Source of the DNA: Parvibaculum sp.
GTDB lineage: Bacteria > Pseudomonadota > Alphaproteobacteria > Parvibaculales > Parvibaculaceae
Assembly: GCF_030651915.1 (NCBI RefSeq)
Contig: NZ_JAUSBV010000010.1
Span: 186,001-250,000, forward strand
Reading direction: 5' to 3'
DNA: 64,000 bases
The translations under genes were made by a program, and so were the position numbers. Of this stretch, positions 43,279 to 50,916 are shown piece by piece (position 1 is the first letter of the stretch; every line of letters starts with the position of its first letter). The notes beneath the pieces are model-generated. The model had not been told where the DNA came from. It saw only the letters and a list, made by a program, of their open reading frames with translations, and searched no databases.

Positions 43279-44784
43279 TCACTGCCACAACATGTTGGAG
43301 GCGCTGATCAGCGCCGATGCCGCACGGCTGGCAGCGGCCGTGGTGAGTGCGGCATAGGTCCCGAAGAAGACCGAGAGCGCTGCAAGCCCCCATGTCGGTA
43401 GCAGCATCCAGAGCGGCGCCTCCTTGCGCACGACGCCTTCCGGCGCCGGCTGAAGATAGGCCGTCTCGACGACACGCCATATGTAAATGATGGCAAGCAG
43501 CGACGAGGCCATGATCAGCAGCGCCACCGGCCACCAGTTCAGTTCCAGTGCCGCGAGCACGAGATACCATTTGCTGACGAAGCCGACCGTCAGCGGCAGT
43601 CCGATAAGGCTCAAGCCGGCGACGACAAAAGCTGCAGTCGTCCACGGCATGTCGCGGCCAATGCCGCGCAGGCTCGAAATCGAACTCGTGCCGGCCGCAA
43701 AGATATAGCAGCCGGCGACCATGAAAAGGGCGCCTTTGGTAACTGCGTGATTGAACAAATGGATCACCGACGCCATCAGGCCGGTGTGCGAGAGGAAGGT
43801 GAGACCGAGCAACATGTAACCAACCTGGGCAATGCTGGAATAAGCCAGCATCCGCTTCAGGTCATCCTGGAACACTGCAACGATGGAGGCCGCAAACATC
43901 GCGACGATCGCCAGCGGCAACACGACATGGCGAAGCGTTGCTGCCTGAAAATCGTAGTCGAAACCGAAAACCGTGAACATAAAGCGCAACAGCACATAGA
44001 TTGCGACCTTGGTGGCGGTCGCGGCAATGAAGGCGGTCACGGCGGATGGAGCGAAGCTGTAGGCGTTCGGGAGCCAAAGATGAAGCGGGAACATTGCGAG
44101 CTTCAGGCCGACGCCGATCAGGATAAAGACGAAACCCATGCGCAAGGTGCGGCTGTCGCCATGCTCGGCAATGCGTTGCGCCAGATCGGCCAGGTTCAGC
44201 GTGCCCGTGATCATGTAGAGCATGCCGATGCCGATGACGAAGAAGGTCGCACCGACGGTTCCCATGATCAGGTAGTTGTAGGCGGCTGTCAGGGCGCGTT
44301 TGTTGCGCTCGGCACCGGTTGCGATCAATGCATAAGTCGAAAGCGACGAAATCTCGAGGAAGACGAATATGTTGAAGGCGTCGCCCGTGATGGTGACGCC
44401 GAGAAGGCCGGTCAGGCAGAGCAGGAACGCCGAGTAAAACAACGGCTGGCGCTCTTCCGAAATTTCGTGAGCGACGCTTGCTCGTGCGTAGGGCAGGACA
44501 AAAAGCGCGATGCCTGAGATTACCAGCAGCACAAAGGCATTCAGAATGTCGACGCGATACTCGATGCCAATGGGCGGGGCCCAGTTCCCCATTCGATAGG
44601 AAATGATCGTGCCATCGAGGGTGGCGACGAAGAGCGAGACGGCGACGGCAAACGCGAGCAGGACGGCGACCATCGTCAATGCCCAGGCGCGCGCGCCCCG
44701 GCCGAGCATGGCGCATATGGGGGCCGCCAGCATCGGCAGAACAACCTGCAACGCCGGCAGATTTGCTTCGATCATCGCCAGCAT
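43279..44784 (-). CDS. mrpD: Mrp antiporter subunit D
   Basis: A 501-residue MrpD protein, a NuoM/N-homologous membrane subunit for Na+(K+)/H+ exchange. Seen: NIFVFLEISSLSTYALIATG (trans-membrane Glu), LAMFPLHLWLPNAYSFAPSAVTAFIAATATKVA, and QDDLKRMLAYSSIAQVGYMLLG. The ATG at 44784 overlaps the MrpC stop by one base (TGATG) and has GGGAG nine nt upstream. It is the most MrpD-like of the three large subunits. Confidence 0.92.
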   Translation of the reverse strand: MLAMIEANLPALQVVLPMLAAPICAMLGRGARAWALTMVAVLLAFAVAVSLFVATLDGTIISYRMGNWAPPIGIEYRVDILNAFVLLVISGIALFVLPYARASVAHEISEERQPLFYSAFLLCLTGLLGVTITGDAFNIFVFLEISSLSTYALIATGAERNKRALTAAYNYLIMGTVGATFFVIGIGMLYMITGTLNLADLAQRIAEHGDSRTLRMGFVFILIGVGLKLAMFPLHLWLPNAYSFAPSAVTAFIAATATKVAIYVLLRFMFTVFGFDYDFQAATLRHVVLPLAIVAMFAASIVAVFQDDLKRMLAYSSIAQVGYMLLGLTFLSHTGLMASVIHLFNHAVTKGALFMVAGCYIFAAGTSSISSLRGIGRDMPWTTAAFVVAGLSLIGLPLTVGFVSKWYLVLAALELNWWPVALLIMASSLLAIIYIWRVVETAYLQPAPEGVVRKEAPLWMLLPTWGLAALSVFFGTYAALTTAAASRAASALISASNMLWQ

Positions 44785-45203
44785 CAACGTTCGCTCCCGG
44801 CGGCCGAGGCCTTGGCCGTCGTGTCCATTGCGAGTTCCAGCGCGATAATTTCATCCTCCTCGATCGTGTCGTAGGTTTCGCGGATGCGCACGACGAGTGC
44901 CAGAGCCAACGCCGTCGTTGCGATTCCAACGACGATGGCGGTGAGGATCAGGACATGGGGCAGCGGGTTCGAGTAGACCGTACCGGGCTCGCCGGTGAGG
45001 ATCGGCGCTGTGCCGCCCACGATCTTTCCCATCGAGACATAGAGCAGGAAAACCGCCGTTTGGAAGATATTAAGCCCGACAACTTTCTTGACCAGATTTC
45101 CGCGGCTCACCGTGATGTAGAGGCCCGTCATCATCAGGACCACGAACATCCAGTAGTTGTAGTGCGTCAGGACGAACCCGAAATCGAAGACGATTTCTTC
45201 CAT
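44784..45203 (-). CDS. mrpC: Mrp antiporter subunit C (NuoK-like)
   Basis: A 139-residue three-helix protein of the NuoK/MrpC type (NYWMFVVLMMTGLYITVSRGNLVKKVVGLNIFQTAVFLLYVS, then PLPHVLILTAIVVGIATTALALALVVRI with the conserved PHVLILTAIVV). The cytoplasmic tail is acidic (IEEDEI). It overlaps mrpB by one base and mrpD by one base, consistent with coupled translation. It belongs to the cation/proton exchange complex. Confidence 0.93.
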   Translation of the reverse strand: MEEIVFDFGFVLTHYNYWMFVVLMMTGLYITVSRGNLVKKVVGLNIFQTAVFLLYVSMGKIVGGTAPILTGEPGTVYSNPLPHVLILTAIVVGIATTALALALVVRIRETYDTIEEDEIIALELAMDTTAKASAAGSER

Positions 45204-45640
45204 CACCAGTCCTCGTCCTTGATCGGCGGATTGTGCGAGGCGAAGGCGACGAAGATCGCCATCATCACGGCGGCAACAGTCGTGCCGACGCCGATTTCGA
45301 CGACGATGATGCCCCATTCCTGGGCGTGAACCGGGTTGGCGGCGAGCGCGTTATAGCCGAGATAGGCGTCGCCAAGCAGCATTGTGACCACGCCGGTGCC
45401 GGCAAAGATCAGGACCCCGAGGGCGGCGAGGAAGCGCAGCAGGCGCGGCGGAAGGATGTCGGTCATAGCCTCAACGCCGAAAACCAGCGCGTAAAGAATA
45501 AAAGCGACGGCGAAAATGACGCCGGCCTGAAAGCCACCGCCCGGTCCATATTCGCCGTGGAACTGCACGTAAAGCGCATAGAGAAGGATTGGAGGTATCA
45601 GCAGTTTCGAAACGACGCGAAGGATCGAATGGTGTTCCAT
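45203..45640 (-). CDS. mrpB: Mrp antiporter subunit B
   Basis: A 145-residue MrpB-domain protein: HHSILRVVSKLLIPPILLYALYVQFHGEYGPGGGFQAGVIFAVAFILYAL is the family signature, with four membrane helices overall. It is part of the Mrp-type complex. The ATG at 45640 follows the DUF4040/MbhE gene after 4 bp. Together with that gene it replaces the C-terminal half normally found in one long MrpA plus MrpB. Confidence 0.92.
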   Translation of the reverse strand: MEHHSILRVVSKLLIPPILLYALYVQFHGEYGPGGGFQAGVIFAVAFILYALVFGVEAMTDILPPRLLRFLAALGVLIFAGTGVVTMLLGDAYLGYNALAANPVHAQEWGIIVVEIGVGTTVAAVMMAIFVAFASHNPPIKDEDW

Positions 45641-45644
45641 GAAA

Positions 45645-46229
45645 TCAATCCTTCTTTCGCTCGTCGGACACATCGTCATGCCGGCGCGACCGGCCGCCTC
45701 CGCCCAGCAGGAGCAACACCGCAATGGCTGCGGTGAAGACGACGACAACCTCGCCCAGCGTATCGAAGCCGCGATAGCTTGCGAGCACGGCGGCTACGGT
45801 ATTGGGGATGCCGATTTCGACGGGTGTTCGCTCCAGGTAATCGGGTGCGACGTGGGTCTGTACCGGATTGTCGGCAGCACCGAATGGCGGCATATCAAGC
45901 GTGCCGTAGATTAGCGTTGCGCCCGCGATTGTGCATATCAGCAACGGCAAGAAAGCGGAATGTGTGACCGGTTTTTCATCGCGTACTGTGAGCGCAAGTG
46001 TGCCGAGCAGCAAGACGGTCGAGATGCCTGCGCCTACAGCCGCTTCGGTGAAAGCGACGTCCATGGCGTCGAGCGTGACAAAAAGCGCTGCCGACAGGAG
46101 GCTGAAGACGCCGGCCAGCATTACAACCGCGAACAGGTTGCGCAGACGTGTGATGGCGATGGCCGTAAGCACAAGAAAAAGGAACAAGAGAATGTCGATG
46201 ACGGCAACGCCGATCAGACCATTGCTCAT
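45645..46229 (-). CDS. MrpA C-terminal-type (MbhD/MbhE, DUF4040) subunit
   Basis: A 194-residue polytopic protein corresponding to the MbhD-MbhE region that is fused to the end of MrpA in standard Mrp operons. Seen: ITRLRNLFAVVMLAGVFSLLSAALFVTLDAMDVAFTEAAVGAGISTVLLL (MbhD) and DTLGEVVVVFTAAIAVLLLL (MbhE). Here it is free-standing, as in archaeal Mbh/Mrp modules. It overlaps the mrpG stop by 4 bp. It is needed for ion channel assembly (family knowledge). Confidence 0.88.
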   Translation of the reverse strand: MSNGLIGVAVIDILLFLFLVLTAIAITRLRNLFAVVMLAGVFSLLSAALFVTLDAMDVAFTEAAVGAGISTVLLLGTLALTVRDEKPVTHSAFLPLLICTIAGATLIYGTLDMPPFGAADNPVQTHVAPDYLERTPVEIGIPNTVAAVLASYRGFDTLGEVVVVFTAAIAVLLLLGGGGRSRRHDDVSDERKKD

Positions 46230-46585
46230 GGTTTGCTTTCCTCACCGAGTACATCGGATGCCTGGTTTTTGCGAAGATCAAGCGGTCGCAACCCGGCGGT
46301 GAAGGACGCATTGGCGACGGCATGGGTCGCGGTCGGACTGGTGACAAACAGAAATAGGCCGATCAGGACCAGCTTGATCGAGGCTTGAGAGAGGCCGGCT
46401 TGCAGGATCATGCCGAAGACGATCAGTTCGGCGCCGATGGTGTCGATGATGCCGGCGGCATGGATGCGCGCCCACACATCCGGCAGTCGGATCATACCGA
46501 GGGCTCCGATCAGCAGGAATATCCCGCCGATGGCAAAGGAAATGCCGCTGGCGATGTCGACAACAAGATCGAGCGTCGGGTCCAT
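46226..46585 (-). CDS. mrpG: Mrp antiporter subunit G
   Basis: A 119-residue MrpG/PhaG protein with three helices: ISFAIGGIFLLIGALGMIRLPDVWARIHAAGIIDTIGAELIVFGMIL, then LVLIGLFLFVTSPTATHAVANAS. The RLPD-x-ARxHAA motif is diagnostic. It starts 2 bp after the mrpF stop and overlaps the next gene by 4 bp. Confidence 0.93.
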   Translation of the reverse strand: MDPTLDLVVDIASGISFAIGGIFLLIGALGMIRLPDVWARIHAAGIIDTIGAELIVFGMILQAGLSQASIKLVLIGLFLFVTSPTATHAVANASFTAGLRPLDLRKNQASDVLGEESKP

Positions 46586-46587
46586 GG

Positions 46588-46872
46588 TTAGTCCTCGTCT
46601 TGCAGCGAGCGACGACCGAGCGCGCGGTAGCGGAAAAATTTCAGAATTGCAATTGTCGAGACAAAATTGATCAGCGCATAGAGCATCGCGATGTCAAGAA
46701 AGTCCGGCCGCTCGGTAATGAAGCCAAGCAATCCAAGCAACAGGACGGTCAAGGTGCCGAAGGTGTTGACGGCCAGTACACGGTCGTAAAGCGTCGGACC
46801 GGCGAAGAGGCGGATCAAGACCATCATCATGGCGATGAAGAGTGCGGCGGCCGTGGCAAGGAGCATTGTCAT
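46588..46872 (-). CDS. mrpF: Mrp antiporter subunit F
   Basis: A 94-residue three-helix MrpF/PhaF protein: MMMVLIRLFAGPTLYDRVLAVNTFGTLTVLLLGLLG and RPDFLDIAMLYALINFVSTIAILKFFRY are typical. The ATG at 46872 lies one base from the MrpE stop. A second ATG two codons in is possible. Fourth-smallest member of the antiporter block. Confidence 0.92.
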   Translation of the reverse strand: MTMLLATAAALFIAMMMVLIRLFAGPTLYDRVLAVNTFGTLTVLLLGLLGFITERPDFLDIAMLYALINFVSTIAILKFFRYRALGRRSLQDED

Positions 46873-46873
46873 T

Positions 46874-47347
46874 TCAGCGTGTCTCAATCTCGGCAACGCG
46901 GCGACCCATCTCGGCAAACCCGCTCATTGCCGATGCTTCTTCGGTCAGGGCATGAATGAGGAAGATTCCCGGTCGCGTTTCGACCGTAACCGTGCCGGGT
47001 GTCAGCGTGATCGAGTTTGCGAATATGACATGACCCATGTCGGTTTTCTGGGGAGCCGGCACGGCAATCAGCTGCTGATGAAGCGGCATGTCGCGGGCCA
47101 GGATGACTTTCGAGACGGCAACGGCAGATTTGAATATCTCGCCCCCGAGCCAGCCCCAATAGAGCAGAAGGGTCAACCGGAGCTGGATCGGAACCGCCTC
47201 GTCGTCCAGCAGTTTCATACGAAAGGCCAGGTAGAGCGTCAGCGCGCAGGACAAGACACCGAGCAACAAAAGGAACGGCTTGAAAAACCCTGACAAAGCC
47301 AGCCAGAGAGCAAATAGCGCCACCGACAGACCAATCGCTTTTGCCAT
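46874..47347 (-). CDS. mrpE: Mrp antiporter subunit E
   Basis: A 157-residue MrpE/PhaE protein and first gene of the leftward antiporter block. Two N-terminal helices (IGLSVALFALWLALSGFFKPFLLLLGVLSCALTLYLAF) precede the cytoplasmic domain with ANSITLTPGTVTVE, the family hallmark. The start at 47347 begins the first helix. About 350 bp of non-coding DNA lie upstream and should hold the operon promoter. Confidence 0.92.
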   Translation of the reverse strand: MAKAIGLSVALFALWLALSGFFKPFLLLLGVLSCALTLYLAFRMKLLDDEAVPIQLRLTLLLYWGWLGGEIFKSAVAVSKVILARDMPLHQQLIAVPAPQKTDMGHVIFANSITLTPGTVTVETRPGIFLIHALTEEASAMSGFAEMGRRVAEIETR

Positions 47348-47704
47348 GCTTTCCCTTGCTTGCTGATGTGGCGGACCAACGAAATTCTTGGACCGCCCGG
47401 CCCATGGGCCGAGAGCCACACCCTTTGAAACGCCAGAAGAGGATGCCCATCCGTCGGCGAGGCCGGAATCCTTCGTGAGGCGGCAATATGCAATGCGGTG
47501 GCGGCTGAGGGCAAGAAAGACCGGCCTGGCACTGCCAAAAATCCGGCCTTTCGGCCCGCTTTCAATGCTTAACCGACACTGTTATAGTGAATAATACAAA
47601 ACGGGGGGTCCTGGGGAGGAACCACGGACCAGTGATAAATTCCGTGTCGGTCAATACTTGAGGCCATTGTTGGTTTGACCGAATGGACGTTGATCGTGGT
47701 GGGG
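47348..47704. other. divergent control region between mrpE and the cold-shock gene
   Basis: 357 bp without a supported gene. It contains a 14-bp palindrome CGGCCCATGGGCCG (47398-47411), a probable rightward promoter at 47569-47597, and a leader hairpin GGTCC...GGACC (about 47607-47630). The leftward antiporter promoter must also lie here but I could not identify it confidently. Confidence 0.5.
47569..47597 (+). promoter_or_regulatory. promoter candidate of the double cold-shock gene
   Basis: A -35-like TTAACC (47569-47574), 17-bp spacer and -10 TAATAC (47592-47597), leaving a leader of ~100 nt, as cold-shock mRNAs often have. Confidence 0.4.
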
Positions 47705-48259
47705 ATGGAACAGCGAATCGAAATCTCGGCAGATTCAGTCGGTGAGTCGTTTGAAGTCACCGGCGCGGTCAAATGGTTCGATGCGGTCAAGGGGTATGGA
47801 TTCATCATTCCCGATGACGGACGTGACGACGTGCTCGTGCATTTGTCCTGTCTCAAGCAAATGGGCCTCGATGCGCTTGACGAAGGCGCAACGGTGACCT
47901 GCGAGGTCGTGCGGCGTCCGAAGGGCAATCAAGCTGTCCGGGTGATCGATGTCGACGATACGACCGCGATAAAACCAGCCGGTGCCGTCGCGCGGCCGGT
48001 CAATCGATCATCGATGTCAGATGTGGTGCCGATCGGAGACTTCGAGACCGCGACCGTCAAGTGGTTTAACCGTGCGCGTGGATACGGGTTTGTGACGCGG
48101 GGCGAAGGTACACCGGACATCTTCATCCACATGGAAACGTTGCGCCGGCACAGCATTCGCGATTTACTGCCCGGTCAACAGGTCCAGGTCCGTTTCGGTG
48201 AGGGTCCGAAGGGGCTGATGGTTGCCGAGATCGCACCGGACACGCCGTCCGGGGATTGA
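47705..48259 (+). CDS. tandem two-domain cold-shock protein
   Basis: A 184-residue protein with two cold-shock domains. The first (~15-80) has [18 protein letters not shown] with RNP1 and DVLVHLSCL with RNP2; the second (~115-180) has [18 protein letters not shown] and [10 protein letters not shown] linker of ~35 residues joins them. These bind single-stranded nucleic acid and act as RNA chaperones; the duplicated form is common in alphaproteobacteria. The ATG at 47705 is preferred; an in-frame TTG 30 nt upstream would add an atypical N terminus. Confidence 0.9.
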   Translation: MEQRIEISADSVGESFEVTGAVKWFDAVKGYGFIIPDDGRDDVLVHLSCLKQMGLDALDEGATVTCEVVRRPKGNQAVRVIDVDDTTAIKPAGAVARPVNRSSMSDVVPIGDFETATVKWFNRARGYGFVTRGEGTPDIFIHMETLRRHSIRDLLPGQQVQVRFGEGPKGLMVAEIAPDTPSGD

Positions 48260-48277
48260 TTTCCGCAATTCATTGAT

Positions 48278-48302
48278 CCTGCCGTGAAGGTATGCCGGCA
48301 GG
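48278..48302 (+). terminator. weak hairpin after the cold-shock gene
   Basis: Arms CCTGCCG and CGGCAGG with an 11-nt loop. No T-run follows, so termination is uncertain. Confidence 0.3.
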
Positions 48303-48326
48303 GTGGGTTGTTCCAATTGAGTGGTC

Positions 48327-48758
48327 ATGATCGATAGCAACGACGACAATCCGCCCGATGGGTTCGTTCCATCGACAGGCAGGGGCCCCTATACCAGTCA
48401 TAACGGTCCATTCTTTCACAAAGTCACCGACGACGGATTTGTCCATGGTGTCCGTGTCAGGTCACGGCACTGCAATTCGCGCGGTATCACGCATGGCGGC
48501 ATGCTCATGGCTTTTGCGGACGGGCTTCTTGGCACCGCGGTCTGGCGCGCGACGCAGACTGTTGCGTTGACGGTCCGCATGAACAGCGATTTTCTGTCCT
48601 CGGCTCGGCCCGGCGAATGGCTCGAGGGAACCGCACGCGTGACCCGTGCGACACGATCGGTCGCGTTTTGCGAGGCCGAATTGTATGTCGGAGCACGGCC
48701 GGTGCTGAAGGCGACCGGAGTCTTCAAGCTGATGCGGCGGCATAAAGGGGTCGCATAA
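48327..48758 (+). CDS. hotdog-fold thioesterase (PaaI/4HBT family)
   Basis: A 143-residue thioesterase. The 4HBT/PaaI motif is SRGITHGGMLMAFADGLLGTAV (HGG and Asp present), followed by TVALTVRMNSDFLSSARPG. Substrate not deducible. The ATG at 48327 was taken; a GTG two codons earlier is possible. It lies between the cold-shock gene and tRNA-Pro and is unrelated in sequence to the thioesterase at 7 kb beyond the fold. Confidence 0.85.
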   Translation: MIDSNDDNPPDGFVPSTGRGPYTSHNGPFFHKVTDDGFVHGVRVRSRHCNSRGITHGGMLMAFADGLLGTAVWRATQTVALTVRMNSDFLSSARPGEWLEGTARVTRATRSVAFCEAELYVGARPVLKATGVFKLMRRHKGVA

Positions 48759-48840
48759 GCCTTGTCCTATTCAAACGGTTGCCGGAAAGGGTCCGGCCGG
48801 TGTATTGCAGGTCCAGTCCGGCGCCAATGGCCGTACATGT

Positions 48841-48917
48841 CGGGGCGTAGCGCAGCCTGGTAGCGCATCTGCTTTGGGAGCAGAGGGTCGCAAGTTCGAA
48901 TCTTGCCGCCCCGACCA
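48841..48917 (+). tRNA. tRNA-Pro(TGG)
   Basis: A 77-nt tRNA: acceptor CGGGGCG/CGCCCCG, anticodon arm CTGCTTTGGGAGCAG presenting TGG, T-arm with GTTCGAATC, and encoded CCA (48915-48917). Confidence 0.97.
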
Positions 48918-48932
48918 TCGTCGTCTACGCAG

Positions 48933-49145
48933 TCAGGCGGCGCGGGGCATCACGGTTTTGACAGCCGATTCATCGAGCCACCAGGCCCGGCTGGCGAGCC
49001 TTTCAATGCTGTGCGCCAGCCAGTACGAGGTGCCGCCATGCGAAACGGACCTTGTGAGTTCGAGCACACATTCGATGTCGATCCGGTTGAAGCCGTGAGC
49101 GGCAAGCAATGCGATTGCGGCCTCGCGATCGAAATAGTGGGTCAT
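48933..49145 (-). CDS. small protein of unknown function
   Basis: A 70-residue protein, MTHYFDREAA..., with no family I recognise. The ATG at 49145 has an excellent ribosome site (AAGGAG, 8 nt upstream), which decides the start; an in-frame ATG at 49283 would give 116 residues but has no SD and would run into the control region of the divergent gene. The sequence is helical and amphipathic in appearance. It ends 15 bp from tRNA-Pro. Confidence 0.6.
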   Translation of the reverse strand: MTHYFDREAAIALLAAHGFNRIDIECVLELTRSVSHGGTSYWLAHSIERLASRAWWLDESAVKTVMPRAA

Positions 49146-49296
49146 TTCCGGCGCTCCTTCGATCCTGGGTGTGCTATCGACGTCTCGGTTCAGCGTGCTG
49201 CTGACCCCGACGATGGTTTTGTTATCGCTTGCAAATTCGGCTGTTTTAGGGCGATAAGAATAAAGTTTTGCGACGTTCCCCATAAGCTTGGGGATT

Positions 49297-49623
49297 ATGG
49301 TTCAGGGGCAGAAATTGGCGCGCGCGCGTATTTACAAACCGTCAAAAACGGCCATGCAATCCGGCCGGGCCAAGACCAAAAAATGGGTGCTCGACTTCGA
49401 GCCCGCCAACGCGCGCAAGGTCGAACCGTTGATGGGCTGGACAAGCTCGGGCGACATGAATTCGCAAGTTACGCTCCGCTTCGACAGCAAGGACGAAGCG
49501 GTCAGCTATGCCGAAAGACTGGGGCTCGACTATCAGGTTTTCGAGCCGCAGGCGTCTCGCCGTTCAATCAAGGCGTATGCCGACAACTTCAAGTATGGCC
49601 GGCAGGGACTCTGGACTCACTAG
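49297..49623 (+). CDS. NDUFS4-like NADH dehydrogenase (complex I) accessory subunit
   Basis: A 108-residue protein of the ETC complex I subunit / NDUFS4 family: ARIYKPSKTAMQSGRAKTKKWVLDFEP, then PLMGWTSSGDMNSQVTLRFDSKDEAVSYAERLGLDYQVFEP, the WTSS/DxxxQ/FxSKExA pattern of the mitochondrial 18-kDa subunit. It is a supernumerary subunit of alphaproteobacterial complex I and is encoded here alone, away from any nuo operon. ATG at 49297; a TTG nine nt earlier is unlikely. Only 16 bp separate it from tRNA-Arg. Confidence 0.9.
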   Translation: MVQGQKLARARIYKPSKTAMQSGRAKTKKWVLDFEPANARKVEPLMGWTSSGDMNSQVTLRFDSKDEAVSYAERLGLDYQVFEPQASRRSIKAYADNFKYGRQGLWTH

Positions 49624-49639
49624 GCCTGCCCGGCGTCCC

Positions 49640-49716
49640 GATCCCGTAGCTCAACCGGATAGAGCAACAGATTTCTAATCTGTCGGTTGCAGGTTCGAGT
49701 CCTGCCGGGATCGCCA
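49640..49716 (+). tRNA. tRNA-Arg(TCT)
   Basis: A 77-nt tRNA: acceptor GATCCCG/CGGGATC, anticodon arm ACAGATTTCTAATCTGT presenting TCT, T-arm GGTTCGAGTCC, discriminator G and encoded CCA (49714-49716). Confidence 0.97.
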
Positions 49717-49746
49717 CCGGATTTTCTTTCCATTGAGGCATAGTCG

Positions 49747-50778
49747 ATGAAGGTTGTCTTTGACCCGGAACAAAAGCGCCACTATCCCCGCCATTTCCTC
49801 GTCAACGGCGTCGTCGAGTCCAACCCTGAGGTTCCCGAACGGGCCGACCGGCTTCTTGCGGCCGCGCGTCAAGCCGGCCTTGAGCATGTGGTGCCGGCGG
49901 ATCACGGTCTTGTGCCCATTTCAGCAGTGCATACGCCTGAATATATTGCCTTCCTGTCGACCATCCATGAACGCTGGCTGCGGATAGAGGGCGGTTCGGA
50001 TGAGGTGGTGCCGGGCATTCACCCGGATCGACGGGACGGCGCCTATCCGCTCTCGGCCGTTGCGCAAGCCGGATACCACATGGCAGACGGTGCCTGTCCT
50101 CTTGCCGCAGGGAGTTGGGCGGCGATCAAGCGCAGCGCGGATGCGGCGGCGGAGGCCGCGCTGATGGTCCGTGACGGCACAGCATGGGCCTACGCACTGA
50201 GCCGCCCGCCGGGGCATCATGCCTTTGCCGATATGGCCGGTGGCTTCTGCTACCTCAACAATTCGGGTGTCGCGGCGCAGATGCTTCGCGGCAAGCATGC
50301 GCGTGTGGCCATTCTCGATGTCGATGTTCATCACGGCAACGGAACACAGGGGCTGTTCTACAAGCGGCCGGACATCCTGACGGTCTCGATCCACGCCGAT
50401 CCGGTCCGCTTCTATCCCTTCTTCTGGGGACATGCCGACGAGCGCGGGGCGGGCGCTGGCCTCGGCTATAATTACAATTTGCCATTGCCGCGCGGCACGG
50501 ATGACGAAGCCTATATGCCGGCGCTGGCGGCAGCCCGACGTCGCATCGAAGCATTCGCGCCGGGGGCGCTGGTCGTCGCACTGGGCCTCGATGCCTACAA
50601 GGATGATCCGCAAGGTGGATTTGCGATCACTACCGATGGATTCGGGCGGATCGGCGAGATGATCGGGCGCTTCGGGCTACCCACCGTTCTTGTCCAGGAA
50701 GGCGGCTACCTCTGTGACGCACTGGGTGCCAATCTGACCCGTTTTCTCCAAGGTTTCGGCGCTTCTCACACGCTTTGA
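49747..50778 (+). CDS. histone deacetylase-superfamily deacetylase, acetylpolyamine amidohydrolase-like
   Basis: A 343-residue zinc-dependent deacetylase. The catalytic pair is His157-His158 (RPPGHHA), zinc ligands Asp193 and His195 (DVDVHHGNGT) and Asp282 (LGLDAYKDDP). The spacing matches Mycoplana acetylpolyamine amidohydrolase closely, and the N-terminal MKVVFDPEQKRHYPRHFL with the NGV-E motif also fits that class. Polyamine or other acetylated amine substrate is expected; acetoin utilisation is not suggested by context. It stands alone after tRNA-Arg. Confidence 0.88.
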   Translation: MKVVFDPEQKRHYPRHFLVNGVVESNPEVPERADRLLAAARQAGLEHVVPADHGLVPISAVHTPEYIAFLSTIHERWLRIEGGSDEVVPGIHPDRRDGAYPLSAVAQAGYHMADGACPLAAGSWAAIKRSADAAAEAALMVRDGTAWAYALSRPPGHHAFADMAGGFCYLNNSGVAAQMLRGKHARVAILDVDVHHGNGTQGLFYKRPDILTVSIHADPVRFYPFFWGHADERGAGAGLGYNYNLPLPRGTDDEAYMPALAAARRRIEAFAPGALVVALGLDAYKDDPQGGFAITTDGFGRIGEMIGRFGLPTVLVQEGGYLCDALGANLTRFLQGFGASHTL

Positions 50779-50780
50779 CG

Positions 50781-50798
50781 CCGGCAGGGGCTTGCCGG
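50781..50798 (+). terminator. weak hairpin after the deacetylase gene
   Basis: Arms CCGGCA and TGCCGG with loop GGGGCT, directly after the stop codon; followed by AACGGGATTTG, no proper T-run. Confidence 0.35.
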
Positions 50799-50916
50799 AA
50801 CGGGATTTGTGACCAACCTTTAACTTGAGTGTTTGGACCTGCTCCGGATCATGGTTGCCGGAGAGTGAGGGCGACCGGGGAAAGACGCCCCTGAGGGTGC
50901 CCGATGGGAGAGAAAA

